Source of the DNA: Acidobacteriota bacterium | Lineage (GTDB): Bacteria; Acidobacteriota; Vicinamibacteria; Vicinamibacterales; UBA2999 | DNA length: 64,000 nucleotides | Reading direction: 5' to 3' | Assembly (NCBI GenBank): GCA_963169195.1 | Contig: CAUJDN010000112.1 | Span: forward strand, 1 to 64,000 | Shown: positions 35,831-44,003 of the stretch, one piece after another | How the letters are laid out: each line of letters starts with the position of its first letter | Position numbering within the stretch: position 1 is the stretch's first letter | Notes under the pieces: generated by a model | What the model saw: only the letters and a program-made list of their open reading frames with translations | Database searches by the model: none | Told to the model about the DNA's origin: nothing | Made by a program: the position numbers and the translations under genes

Positions 35831-37057
35831 ATGGCACCGAGACTGGGCGTCGGGTTCATCGGCAGCGGGTTCATCACGAAGTTCCACATCCGCGCGTGGG
35901 AGGCGGTCCGCGATGCGGACGTCCGGGGCGTGTGGAGCCCCACGCGCGCGCACGCCGACGAGGCTGCCGCCCTGGCGCGCGAGCTGCGCGTCGGCGACGC
36001 CCGCGCCTTCGACTCGATCGAGGCGATGGTCGCCGCCGACGACATCGACGCGATCTGGATCTGCGGCCCCAACTTCGCCCGCGTGGACAACATGTCGCGC
36101 ATCGTCTCGGCCATCGAGGGCGGCGCGACGCTGCGGGCGGTGGCCTGCGAGAAGCCGCTCGGGCGGAACGTCGCCGAGGCGCGCCGCATGGTGGAGCTGG
36201 TCGAGGGGGCCGGCCTGCTGCACGGCTATCTCGAGAACCAGCTGTTCCAGCCCGGCCTCGAGCGCGGGAAGCAGATCGTCTGGGCGCGCGCGGCCGCGGC
36301 GTCGGGCCGGCCCTACCTCGCGCGTGCGGCCGAGGAGCACAGCGGCCCGCACATGCCCTGGTTCTGGCAGGGCGACCTGCAGGGCGGGGGCGTGCTGAAC
36401 GACATGATGTGCCACAGCCTCGAAGTCGGGCGCCATCTGCTGACGGCGCCGGGCGCGCCCAGGCACAGCATCCGCCCCGTCAGCGTCTCGGCGCAGATCG
36501 CCTCGCTCAAGTGGTCCAGGCCCGAGTACGTGCAGCTGCTCCGCGAGATGACCGGCGGCCAGGCCGACTACGGCGCCCGACCGGCAGAAGACTTTGCCCG
36601 CGCCACCGTGACGTACGAGGACGAGCGCGGCGCGCCCCTCGTGGTCGAGGCCACCACGTCGTGGAGCTTCGTCGGCGCGGGGTTGCGGTTGACGATGGAG
36701 CTCCTGGGACCGGAGTACTCCATGTCCGCGAGCTCGCTGGAAGGTGGGACGAAGGTCTTCTTCTCGCGGCGGCTGCGCGAGCAGGCGGGCGAGGACCTGG
36801 TGGAGAAGCAGAACGCCGAGCAGGGGCTGATGCCCATCGTCGGCAACGAGGCGGCGGAGTACGGCTACGAGAACGAGAACCGGGCGTTCGCGCGGTGGTT
36901 CGCGGACGGGGTGCAGCCCGAGGTGAACTTCCACGCCGGGCTCGAGGTCACCGAGCTGCTGATGGCGTGCTACCTGAGCGCCGAGGAGGGTCGGGTGATC
37001 GACTGGAAGCCGGCTGGCCTGGACACCTACGTGCCGCCGCCGGCGCGCCGATCGTGA
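35831..37057 (+). CDS. Gfo/Idh/MocA-family oxidoreductase
   Basis: A 408-residue NAD(P)-dependent sugar oxidoreductase. The Rossmann motif GFIGSGFITKFHIRAW opens the chain. The family's EKPLGRN motif (Lys contacts substrate and cofactor) is at about residue 113. The C-terminal alpha/beta domain has GGGVLNDMMCHSLEVGRHLL, supplying the catalytic His. It has no signal, so it acts in the cytoplasm. Family members oxidise or reduce hydroxyls of sugars, inositols and 3-keto-sugars. It is divergent from the TIM-barrel/GMC operon and followed after 29 nt by a flavin reductase-like gene, so it probably belongs to the same sugar-oxidation pathway. Confidence 0.88.
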   Translation: MAPRLGVGFIGSGFITKFHIRAWEAVRDADVRGVWSPTRAHADEAAALARELRVGDARAFDSIEAMVAADDIDAIWICGPNFARVDNMSRIVSAIEGGATLRAVACEKPLGRNVAEARRMVELVEGAGLLHGYLENQLFQPGLERGKQIVWARAAAASGRPYLARAAEEHSGPHMPWFWQGDLQGGGVLNDMMCHSLEVGRHLLTAPGAPRHSIRPVSVSAQIASLKWSRPEYVQLLREMTGGQADYGARPAEDFARATVTYEDERGAPLVVEATTSWSFVGAGLRLTMELLGPEYSMSASSLEGGTKVFFSRRLREQAGEDLVEKQNAEQGLMPIVGNEAAEYGYENENRAFARWFADGVQPEVNFHAGLEVTELLMACYLSAEEGRVIDWKPAGLDTYVPPPARRS

Positions 37058-37073
37058 GCGCTGCGAGCCGGGT

Positions 37074-37079
37074 TACCCT
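37074..37079 (+). promoter_or_regulatory. Candidate -10 element of the flavin reductase-like gene
   Basis: TACCCT, exactly 7 nt before the ATG at 37087, with no Shine-Dalgarno. Confidence 0.45.
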
Positions 37080-37086
37080 ACCCGTC

Positions 37087-37779
37087 ATGCAACGCCGACG
37101 CTTTCTGTCACACGCCGCGCTGGCCGGGCTGCTGACCGCCACTCCTCGGCGGGCCCTCGCCGGTCGCGCCCAGGCCGCCGGGCCTCGTGCCGGCAAGCGC
37201 CGCGCCATCCCGAAGCCCGGCCCGATGGTGCCGCCCGTGCCCGCCATCATCACCAGCGTGCACGGCAGGCCCGGAGACCCCGACGAGTTGTCGGTGCTCT
37301 GGACCTTCGTGGTCAACGGGGATCCGCCGCAGGTCGGCGTGGCCGCGGGCGACGAGCACATCGCCGGCGGGCTCATCACCCTGCATCGGGAGTTCGTGTT
37401 GAACGTCCCGGTCGCGTCCATGATTCACGCCTTCGACCGGCTCGACTTCAGTTCCAGCCGCGCCGCCGACAAGTACGCCCTGTCGGGCCTGACGGGCGGC
37501 ACGGCGACGGCCGTCAAGGCGCCAACGGTGAACGAGGCGCCCATCCAGCTCGAATGCCGCGTGTCGCACATCCTGCGCGTGCCGCCGGTTCGCACCGTCT
37601 TCATCGCCGACGTCGTGGCCACCACGGTGCACGAGGGCGTCTGCGACGACGATGGGCGGCTGCGCCCGGAGGCGGCGGCGTTTTTCGGGATGATGGCCGG
37701 CTGCGGCGAGTTCTTCACGATGGACCGCAAGGTCGGGCACATCGGCCAGAGCGTGGGACGGAGCGATATCCGCTACTGA
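37087..37779 (+). CDS. Flavin reductase-like (FMN-binding split barrel) protein, exported
   Basis: A 230-residue protein. The N-terminus is a Tat-like signal (MQRRRFLSHAALAGLLTA) ending near ALAG. The mature part matches the flavin reductase-like split barrel of flavoredoxins: ELSVLWTFVVNGDPPQVGVA, EFVLNVPVASMIHAFDRLD, DKYALSGLT and PIQLECRVSHILRV, followed by VFIADVVATTVHE. Export of such a protein is unusual, since relatives reduce free flavin in the cytoplasm. It sits between the Gfo/Idh gene and an isomerase gene. Role in the neighbouring sugar pathway is unknown. The start is set by the signal and the TACCCT hexamer upstream. Confidence 0.8.
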   Translation: MQRRRFLSHAALAGLLTATPRRALAGRAQAAGPRAGKRRAIPKPGPMVPPVPAIITSVHGRPGDPDELSVLWTFVVNGDPPQVGVAAGDEHIAGGLITLHREFVLNVPVASMIHAFDRLDFSSSRAADKYALSGLTGGTATAVKAPTVNEAPIQLECRVSHILRVPPVRTVFIADVVATTVHEGVCDDDGRLRPEAAAFFGMMAGCGEFFTMDRKVGHIGQSVGRSDIRY

Positions 37780-37806
37780 CGCCGCGGCCCGAAGACATTC
37801 GGAGAC

Positions 37807-37835
37807 GGGGACAGTCCCTGTAACAGGACTGTAAA
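37807..37835. repeat. GGGGACAGTCCCT palindrome, third copy
   Basis: GGGGACAGTCCCT at 37807-37819 followed by a related half (AACAGGACTGTAAACAGG). It lies just before the Shine-Dalgarno of the next gene. Same family as 20473-20517. Confidence 0.75.
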
Positions 37836-37848
37836 CAGGAGGTGGCCA

Positions 37849-38718
37849 ATGGCCGGACGACGCGTCCCGCGAAGACAGGTAATTGGCGGAGTCGCCGGCA
37901 TGGCGCTGGGGAGCTGGCTGGCGCCGGCGCTGGCGGCCGCGTCCCAGGCGGCGGGGCACGGCGCGCGGTTCACGCAGTCGGTGTGCCGCTGGCCGTTCGC
38001 CAGGATCCCGCTCCGTGAATTCTTCCGGGGCGTTGCCGACCTGGGCTTGACGGCCGTGGATCTCCTGAGCCCGGACGAGTGGCCCGTGGCGCGCGAGTTC
38101 GGACTCACCTGCTCGATGGGATCGGGCCTGGGCGGCACCATCGTGGACGGGCTGAACGATCCCGCCAACCACGACGCCATCGTCAAGGGCCTCACCGAGG
38201 GCATCCCGCGCGCAGCCGAGGCCGGCGTGCCCAACGTCATCACGTTCTTCGGCAACCGGCGGGGCCGGCCGGACGGAGAGGCCATCGCCAACTCCGTGGC
38301 GGCGCTCCGCCGGGTGGCCCCCGTGGCCGAGCGGCACGGCGTCACCGTGTGCATCGAGCTCCTCAACAGCAAGGTGGACCACAAGGACTACCAGGGGGAT
38401 CGCACGCCGTACGGCGTGGCGGTGGTGAGCCAGGTGGGCTCTTCGCGCGTGAAGCTCCTGTACGACATCTACCACATGCAGATCATGGAAGGCGACGTGA
38501 TCCGGACGCTGCGCGAGCACCAGCGTTGGATTGCGCACTACCACACAGCGGGCGTGCCCGGGCGCCACGAGATCGACGACACGCAGGAGCTGTACTACCC
38601 CGCCATCTTCCGCGCCATTCGCGACACCGGATTCACGGGCCATGTCGCGCACGAGTTCATCCCGACCCGCGATCCGCTGACCTCGCTCCGCGAGGCCGTG
38701 GCGATGGGGCGAGCCTGA
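37849..38718 (+). CDS. Hydroxypyruvate isomerase-like TIM-barrel protein, Tat-exported
   Basis: A 289-residue xylose-isomerase-like TIM barrel nearest to hydroxypyruvate isomerase. Diagnostic segments are CIELLNSKVDHKDYQ, LLYDIYHMQIMEGD, HYHTAGVPGRHEIDD and YPAIFRAIRDTGFTG, which carry the metal-binding Glu, Asp and His residues. The N-terminus is a Tat-type signal (PRRQVIGGVAGMALGSWLA), so unlike the classical enzyme it should act outside the cytoplasm. The ATG follows AGGAGGTGG. It is the second exported isomerase of the window; the real substrate may be a keto-sugar made by the GMC enzymes. Confidence 0.85.
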   Translation: MAGRRVPRRQVIGGVAGMALGSWLAPALAAASQAAGHGARFTQSVCRWPFARIPLREFFRGVADLGLTAVDLLSPDEWPVAREFGLTCSMGSGLGGTIVDGLNDPANHDAIVKGLTEGIPRAAEAGVPNVITFFGNRRGRPDGEAIANSVAALRRVAPVAERHGVTVCIELLNSKVDHKDYQGDRTPYGVAVVSQVGSSRVKLLYDIYHMQIMEGDVIRTLREHQRWIAHYHTAGVPGRHEIDDTQELYYPAIFRAIRDTGFTGHVAHEFIPTRDPLTSLREAVAMGRA

Positions 38719-38730
38719 CCTCGCCGGCGG

Positions 38731-39705
38731 CTACTTCCTCGCCGCGACCCCGCGCACGGCAGCCGCAATCATGCGGTTGAGCGCCGCAATGGACAGCCCG
38801 CCTTCGTCGGTTGGCGGGATGGTCGCAAAGCCGATCGCCGAGGCCTTGCGGTAGCGCGTGAAGATCTGCTCGAACAGCACCGCCAGTTCCTCGCTGGAGG
38901 GCCCGCCCGGCACCTTGTTGCCGTGCGCCATCACCTCGCGCGGGTCGAGCACGTCCATGTCGATGTGCACGTAGATCTTGTCGGTGATCCGATCCAGTCG
39001 ATCGAGCTGGGCCCACACCGTCGGGGTCTGGCGGCGCAGGTCGTCCACCGAGAGCTGCTCGATCAGCGACGTGTCCACGAGGTGCTGCTCCAGCGGATCG
39101 GTGAGGCGCACGCCGCCCATCACCACGTAGCGGTCCGCCAGGGGCGGGTCGAGCGTCGCGTCGAGCCGCATGCCGTGCAGGGCGCGCCCGGTGGCGACGG
39201 CGACGGGCATGCCGCCCAGCGACCCGCTGCGCGTCGTCTCCGGCGTGTTGAGATCCGGGTGCGCGTCGAGCCAGAGCATCCCGATCCGCAGCGCCTCGTG
39301 CGTCGGCCCCGAGCGCTGCAGGCCCGCGACGAGGCCGGGCATCGACGGGCACGTCGCGAGCAGGCCCACCGTGAAATATCCCTCGCGCTCGTTCTTCGCG
39401 ACGATGTCGGCGAAGTGGCCGAGTGACATCCCCAGCTTCTTCCAGCCGCCGTACTCCTGCTGCTCCACGGATGACAGCTGCGCCTCCTCGACGCGCACCG
39501 TGGCACCCATGCCCTCGAGAACCTGGCGGATGCCACCCTCGGCCATCGTCGTGGGGCCCTTCGACGGCCCGTTGGGCGAGAGCGGCTGCTTCGAAAGCGC
39601 GACGCGGAGCCTTCCAGCGCCGTCCCTGTAGGCCTGCTGCGCGCTGGCGGTCGGCATCGTCGCCGTCAGCGCGACGGACAGCATGAGATGGAAGAACCTG
39701 AGCAT
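38731..39705 (-). CDS. Exported arginase/agmatinase-family ureohydrolase
   Basis: A 324-residue ureohydrolase with a signal peptide (LRFFHLMLSVALTATMPTASAQ), so it is probably periplasmic, whereas arginases are normally cytoplasmic. Manganese ligands appear in LWLDAHPDLNTPETT and VHIDMDVLDP. The first ligand motif, GGDHS in typical arginases, is not evident; the corresponding region reads SLGHFADIVAKN. Substrates of the family are arginine, agmatine or other guanidino compounds and are released as urea. The start was chosen for the signal peptide; a GAGGTGA Shine-Dalgarno and a TATAAT box precede it. It converges on the isomerase gene with 12 nt between them. Confidence 0.85.
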   Translation of the reverse strand: MLRFFHLMLSVALTATMPTASAQQAYRDGAGRLRVALSKQPLSPNGPSKGPTTMAEGGIRQVLEGMGATVRVEEAQLSSVEQQEYGGWKKLGMSLGHFADIVAKNEREGYFTVGLLATCPSMPGLVAGLQRSGPTHEALRIGMLWLDAHPDLNTPETTRSGSLGGMPVAVATGRALHGMRLDATLDPPLADRYVVMGGVRLTDPLEQHLVDTSLIEQLSVDDLRRQTPTVWAQLDRLDRITDKIYVHIDMDVLDPREVMAHGNKVPGGPSSEELAVLFEQIFTRYRKASAIGFATIPPTDEGGLSIAALNRMIAAAVRGVAARK

Positions 39706-39720
39706 GGTCACCTCGCGGCG

Positions 39721-39726
39721 ATTATA
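39721..39726 (-). promoter_or_regulatory. Consensus -10 element of the ureohydrolase gene
   Basis: TATAAT on the minus strand, 15 nt before the ATG at 39705. It is the only perfect consensus -10 box I found next to a start in the window. Confidence 0.55.
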
Positions 39727-39897
39727 GGGCTCGCCGGCTGGTCCACGGGCCGACGCGGTCAGGAGCGGGTACCTCGCACCCCTGCACCGTGCACCCCTGC
39801 ACCCATCTCCCGATATAGACTCCGCCCACGCACCCACGGCAGGACACGTGGACCCGGTCTGCCTTCGTCGGGAGTCGGGAGTCGGAGTGAGGTGGTC

Positions 39898-41832
39898 ATG
39901 GCCATCGGAGACCAGCACGTCGGTCGCAGGCGGTTCCTCAAGGGCGCAGCCGTGGGAGCGGCGGGGCTGGTGACCTCGCCGGTGGCGTCCGGCGTCTCAC
40001 CCCCGGTGGCGGCTGCGGCGCAGGCGCCCGCCGCGTCTGGCGTGGCGCCGGACCCGACACGGCCTGACGCGTATCACACCGACCGGCCCGGCGCCGACTT
40101 CATGGTGGACGTGCTGAAGGCGCTCGGCTTCGAGTACGTGGCCGCCAACCCGGGCTCCTCCTTCCGCGGCCTGCACGAGTCGATCGTCAACTACGGCGGC
40201 AATCAGCACCCCGAGCTGCTCACGTGCTGCCACGAGGAGTCGTCGGTCTCGATGGCCCACGGCTACGCCAAGGTCGCCGGCCAGCCGATGCTGGTGATGG
40301 CCCACGGCACCGTGGGCCTGCAGCACGCCTCGATGGCGGTCTACAACGCCTTCGCCGACCGCGTGCCGGTCTACATCATCCTCGGCAACATCCTGGACGC
40401 CACGTGGCGCCGCGGCGACGTGGAATGGGCGCACGCCGTGCAGGACGCGGCGGCCATGGCCCGCGACTACGTCAAGTGGGACGACACGCCCGTGTCGCTC
40501 CCGCACTTCGCCGAGTCGGCGATGCGCGCCTACCGGATTGCGACCACGCCGCCGTACGGCCCGGTGGTGCTCACCGTGGATGCCATCCTGCAGGAGGAGC
40601 CCGTTCCCGAGGCAGACCGGGGACGCCTCCGCATCCCGAAGCTGGCGAGGAGCACGCCGCCCGCGGCAGACGAGGGCGCGGTCGCCGAGCTGGCGCGGAT
40701 GCTCGTCGAGGCGGAGAACCCGCGCATCGTCACCGGCAGGCCGGCGCGCACGCCCGAGGGCCTGGCGCGGCTCGTCGAGCTGGCAGAGCTCCTCCAGGCG
40801 CCGGTGCAGGACATGCGGTTCCCGATGCGCATGAACTTCCCGAACCGGCACCCGCTGAGACTCGCCGCCGGCGTCCCCGTCGCGGGATGCGACGTGATCC
40901 TGGGCCTGGAACATCCGGAGTTCCACCTGAACCTGAACGCGATGACGCCGGTGAACCGGATCGGCATGGACGTGCGATCGCTCACTTCGCCCGGAGCGAG
41001 GATCGCCACCATCAACGCGTCGGAGTTGATCACGAAGAGCAACTACCAGGAGTTCGGCCGCTACGTCGAGGCAGACCTGGCCATCGCGGCTGACACGGAA
41101 GCCACGCTGCCCGCGCTCATCGAGGCGTGCCGGCGCCTCATCACGCCCGAGCGGACGCGCGCCATCGAGCAGCGGGGAGCGAAGACGGCCGAGGCCACGC
41201 GGCTGGCCTGGGAGCAGGGGCTCGAGCAGGCCGCCTGGGGCTGGGACGCGAGCCCCATCTCGACGGCCCGCCTGTCCGCGGAGATCTGGAACCTGATCGA
41301 GGACGAGGACTGGGCGCTCGTCTCGGACGTGTCGTTCATCAACAACTGGCCGCACCGGATGTGGGACTTCACGAAGCACCATCAGTTCATCGGCTGGTCG
41401 GGCGCGTACGGCATCGGCTACGGCATCGGGGCGGCCGTCGGCGCGGCGCTCGCCCACCGGGCGCACGGCCGGCTGAGCGTCAACGTGCAGTGCGACGGCG
41501 ACCTGAACTACGCCCCGGCGGCGCTGTGGACGGCGGCCCACCACCGCATCCCGCTGCTCACGGTCATGCACAACAACCGCGCCTATCACCAGGAGCGGAT
41601 GTACATCACCGATGTGGCCGCGAAGGTGAACCGAGACGTCACGCGCGCCGGCATCGGAAACGATCTGACCGATCCGAACATCGACTACGCCTCGCTGGCC
41701 AGGGCGTACGGTGTGCATGGGATCGGACCCATCGAGAACCCGATCGACCTCGGCCCTGCCCTGAAGCGTGCCATCGACGTGGTCAAACGTGGGGAGCCGG
41801 CCCTGGTGGACGTGGTGACACAGGGGCGGTGA
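39898..41832 (+). CDS. Tat-exported thiamine-diphosphate-dependent enzyme
   Basis: A 644-residue ThDP enzyme of the acetolactate synthase/benzoylformate decarboxylase superfamily. The N-terminus has a Tat motif (GRRRFLKGAAVGAAG). The catalytic Glu is in CHEESSVSMAHGYAKVAG, and the ThDP/Mg motif runs from QCDGDLNYAPAALW to VMHNN (GDL...NN). The central Rossmann-like domain (about 225-370) is complete. Exported ThDP enzymes are rare because the cofactor is usually cytoplasmic; Tat export of the folded holoenzyme would solve this. The reaction is unknown. A cytochrome c gene follows 64 nt later and could take electrons if the enzyme is oxidative. Confidence 0.85.
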   Translation: MAIGDQHVGRRRFLKGAAVGAAGLVTSPVASGVSPPVAAAAQAPAASGVAPDPTRPDAYHTDRPGADFMVDVLKALGFEYVAANPGSSFRGLHESIVNYGGNQHPELLTCCHEESSVSMAHGYAKVAGQPMLVMAHGTVGLQHASMAVYNAFADRVPVYIILGNILDATWRRGDVEWAHAVQDAAAMARDYVKWDDTPVSLPHFAESAMRAYRIATTPPYGPVVLTVDAILQEEPVPEADRGRLRIPKLARSTPPAADEGAVAELARMLVEAENPRIVTGRPARTPEGLARLVELAELLQAPVQDMRFPMRMNFPNRHPLRLAAGVPVAGCDVILGLEHPEFHLNLNAMTPVNRIGMDVRSLTSPGARIATINASELITKSNYQEFGRYVEADLAIAADTEATLPALIEACRRLITPERTRAIEQRGAKTAEATRLAWEQGLEQAAWGWDASPISTARLSAEIWNLIEDEDWALVSDVSFINNWPHRMWDFTKHHQFIGWSGAYGIGYGIGAAVGAALAHRAHGRLSVNVQCDGDLNYAPAALWTAAHHRIPLLTVMHNNRAYHQERMYITDVAAKVNRDVTRAGIGNDLTDPNIDYASLARAYGVHGIGPIENPIDLGPALKRAIDVVKRGEPALVDVVTQGR

Positions 41833-41896
41833 CGGGGAGCAGGGCAGGGGGCCGGGATCAGGGATCAGGGCGCCGCCGCATGAGGGGGAGGTCGAC

Positions 41897-42283
41897 GTGA
41901 AGACTGGCCTGTGGACGATGGCGGGGTGGATGCTGACGGCGGCGATGCTCGGCGCGCAGGCGGCGCCACGTGACGCGCGGCCCGCCAGCGACCCGGTGAA
42001 GGGACGTGAGGCCTTCGTCGTCTACAAGTGCGCCTGGTGCCACGGCACGGAGGGCCAGGGCGGCCTGGCGACGGTGGGCCCGCGCGTCGCGCTCGTGCCG
42101 CGAAGCCTGGACAGTTTCATCGCCTACGTCCGCAAGCCCGCGGCGCGGATGTCTGCGTACTCCGAGACGTCCGTCTCCGACGCGGCGCTCGAGGACATCT
42201 ACGCGTACCTCAGGGCGCAGCCGCCGGCAAAGGCCTCGAAGGACATCCCCCTCCTCGAGCAGCTGCGCAAGCCGAAGGGATGA
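41897..42283 (+). CDS. Small exported cytochrome c
   Basis: A 128-residue monohaem cytochrome c. A signal peptide ends near AQAAPRDA. The haem motif is CAWCH (about residue 47), and the likely axial Met lies in KPAARMSAYSE. The GTG start follows a strong purine run (GAGGGGGAGG). It follows the Tat-exported ThDP enzyme on the same strand, suggesting an electron acceptor role for it or for the GMC dehydrogenases, which lack their own cytochrome subunit. Both links are inference from context. Confidence 0.85.
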   Translation: MKTGLWTMAGWMLTAAMLGAQAAPRDARPASDPVKGREAFVVYKCAWCHGTEGQGGLATVGPRVALVPRSLDSFIAYVRKPAARMSAYSETSVSDAALEDIYAYLRAQPPAKASKDIPLLEQLRKPKG

Positions 42284-42512
42284 CGACGGACGAGCCGGCG
42301 GACGCAGCCGGCACATGCCGCAGACTTAGCTCGCGCGTAACGCATTTCGTCGCCCGTACGGCCGGCGCCGGCGCGTGACCGGAATCCGCGCCGAGGGCTG
42401 AGGATGCCGATGGCGCGAATCGTGCGAAGCGCCCAGGGCGGAGGACCGCCCATGCGACGACGGCCGGACCAGGGGATCCGCACCTGGGACGACTTGATCC
42501 AGGCGCTGGTAG
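42284..42512. other. Non-coding stretch before a CHRD remnant
   Basis: No frame here looks coding on either strand. Together with the remnant at 42513 and the octamer repeat it makes a 472-base gene-free gap, the longest in the window. Confidence 0.5.
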
Positions 42513-42593
42513 GCGGGCAGGGTGTACGTCAACATCCATAGCACGACGAACGGTGGCGGCGAGATCCGCGGGCAGCTCGTGCCGGATCGCTGA
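42513..42593 (+). pseudogene. C-terminal remnant of a CHRD-domain protein
   Basis: A 26-codon fragment, AGRVYVNIHSTTNGGGEIRG followed by QLVPDR and a stop. It matches the conserved last strands of CHRD domains (VYVNIHT...GGEIRGQL). A stop codon (TAG, 42510-42512) closes the frame directly upstream, and the rest of the domain is absent. It is thus a decayed gene end. CHRD proteins are exported and of unknown function. Confidence 0.6.
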
Positions 42594-42654
42594 GGCCGGA
42601 CGATGGTTCAGGGGTTCTGCGGTTCTGCGGTTCTGGAGTTCGGAACCAGCCGCA

Positions 42655-42758
42655 AGAACCCCAGAACCCCAGAACCCCAGAACCCCAGAACCTCAGAACC
42701 CCAGAACCCCAGAACCCCAGAACCTCAGAACCCCAGAACCTCAGAACCCCAGAACCTA
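42655..42758. repeat. Octanucleotide tandem repeat (AGAACCCC)13
   Basis: Thirteen units of AGAACCCC, several with a T (AGAACCTC), the last partial and running into the 3' end of ahcY. Just left, 42608-42636 holds GGTTCT words that are its reverse complement, so a hairpin could form. Confidence 0.9.
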
Positions 42759-43973
42759 GTAGTAGTCGTCGTACCCCCTCTGCTCCTCGGACCGCTCGTC
42801 GATCCCGATGCCGAGCGTGTCGAGCTTCATGCGCGCCACGTGCTCGTCCAGCGCCGCGGGCACGGCATAGAAGCGGGGCTCGAGCGTGCCGCGGTTATCC
42901 AGGAGATATTTCGGCGCCAGGGCCTGGAGCGCGAAGGTCATGTCCATGATCTCGGCCGGGTGCCCCTGTCCGATGGCGATGTTCACCAGCTCGCCGTTCG
43001 CGAGCAGGTAGAGCCGCCGGCCGTCCGCGAAGGCCATCTCTTCAACGTCCGGTCGCACCACGCGCGTCGTCCTCGCGGCCGCACGCAGGGCCGGGATGTT
43101 GATCTCGCGGTTGAAGTGGCCCACGTTCGACAGGATGCACTGGTCCTTCATCACCGCGAAGTGCGGCTCGTCCACCACGTGCAACCCGCCGGTGGTGGTG
43201 ATGACGAAATCCGACTCGGCCGCGGCATCCATCATCCGCATCACGCGGAAGCCTTCCATCCGCGCGTCGAGCGCCTTGGTGGGGTCGACTTCGGTGACGA
43301 TGACGTCCGCGCCGAGGCCGCGCATGCGCAGCGCGACGCCCTTGCCCACCCACCCGTAGCCGGCCACCGTCACCACCTTGCCGCAGACGGTGAGGTTCGT
43401 GGCGGCCAGCAGCCCTTCGACGGTGCTCTGGCCCGTGCCATAGCGATTGTCGAACAGGTGCTTCATGAGCGCGGTGTTCACGCCGACGCAGGGGAAGTGC
43501 AGGCCTTCCTTCCGCTCGATCGCCCGGATGATGTTCACGCCTCCGGTGGTCTCCTCCGACAGGCCGATCACCCTCCCCAGCCGCTCGCGCCGCTCCTTGT
43601 GCAGCGTGGACAGGAGCTGCGCCCCGTCGTCGATGATGAGGTCGGGCGCGTGGTCCAGCGTCTCGTGGAAGTGGCGGTGGTACTCCTCGGGCCGCTCGCC
43701 CCGAGCCCCGAAGCAGGTGAGGTGCCGTTGCAGGTACGTGACCGTCGAGTCCTGCGTGGAGAGCGGGTTGCTGGGGCACATCACGACCGTCGCGCCGCCC
43801 GCCTTGATCGTGAGGCCCAGATTCGCCGTCTTGGGCTCGAGGTGCAGGCAGATGGCCACGGTCAGCCCCCTGAAGGGCTGTGTGCGCCGGTACTCGTCGC
43901 GGATGCGCTGCAGCACGGGCATGTGGGCGAACGCCCAGTCCACGCGTTTCTCGCCAAGCTCGTAGGGGTCCAT
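42756..43973 (-). CDS. ahcY: Adenosylhomocysteinase
   Basis: A 405-residue S-adenosylhomocysteine hydrolase, which removes the product inhibitor of methyltransferases by splitting it into adenosine and homocysteine. Recognisable segments are LTVAICLHLEPKTANLGLTI, the NAD site VAGYGWVGKGVALRMRGLGA, SNVGHFNREI and GQGHPAEIMDMTFALQA. It is somewhat shorter than the 430-480 residues usual in the family. The ATG at 43973 is 8 nt after a TACACT box; the frame is open further up but runs into the divergent M28 peptidase gene. The 3' end overlaps the octamer repeat. No other methionine-cycle gene is near. Confidence 0.93.
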   Translation of the reverse strand: MDPYELGEKRVDWAFAHMPVLQRIRDEYRRTQPFRGLTVAICLHLEPKTANLGLTIKAGGATVVMCPSNPLSTQDSTVTYLQRHLTCFGARGERPEEYHRHFHETLDHAPDLIIDDGAQLLSTLHKERRERLGRVIGLSEETTGGVNIIRAIERKEGLHFPCVGVNTALMKHLFDNRYGTGQSTVEGLLAATNLTVCGKVVTVAGYGWVGKGVALRMRGLGADVIVTEVDPTKALDARMEGFRVMRMMDAAAESDFVITTTGGLHVVDEPHFAVMKDQCILSNVGHFNREINIPALRAAARTTRVVRPDVEEMAFADGRRLYLLANGELVNIAIGQGHPAEIMDMTFALQALAPKYLLDNRGTLEPRFYAVPAALDEHVARMKLDTLGIGIDERSEEQRGYDDYY

Positions 43974-43981
43974 GGAAGGGA

Positions 43982-43996
43982 AGTGTAAGGTATCGT
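43982..43996. promoter_or_regulatory. Overlapping divergent -10 elements, ahcY and M28 peptidase
   Basis: Minus strand TACACT (43982-43987), 8 nt before the ahcY ATG; plus strand TATCGT (43991-43996), 7 nt before the peptidase ATG. Only 30 bp separate the two start codons, so both messages would be essentially leaderless and the promoters would compete. Confidence 0.5.
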
Positions 43997-44003
43997 TGTC
44001 GCC

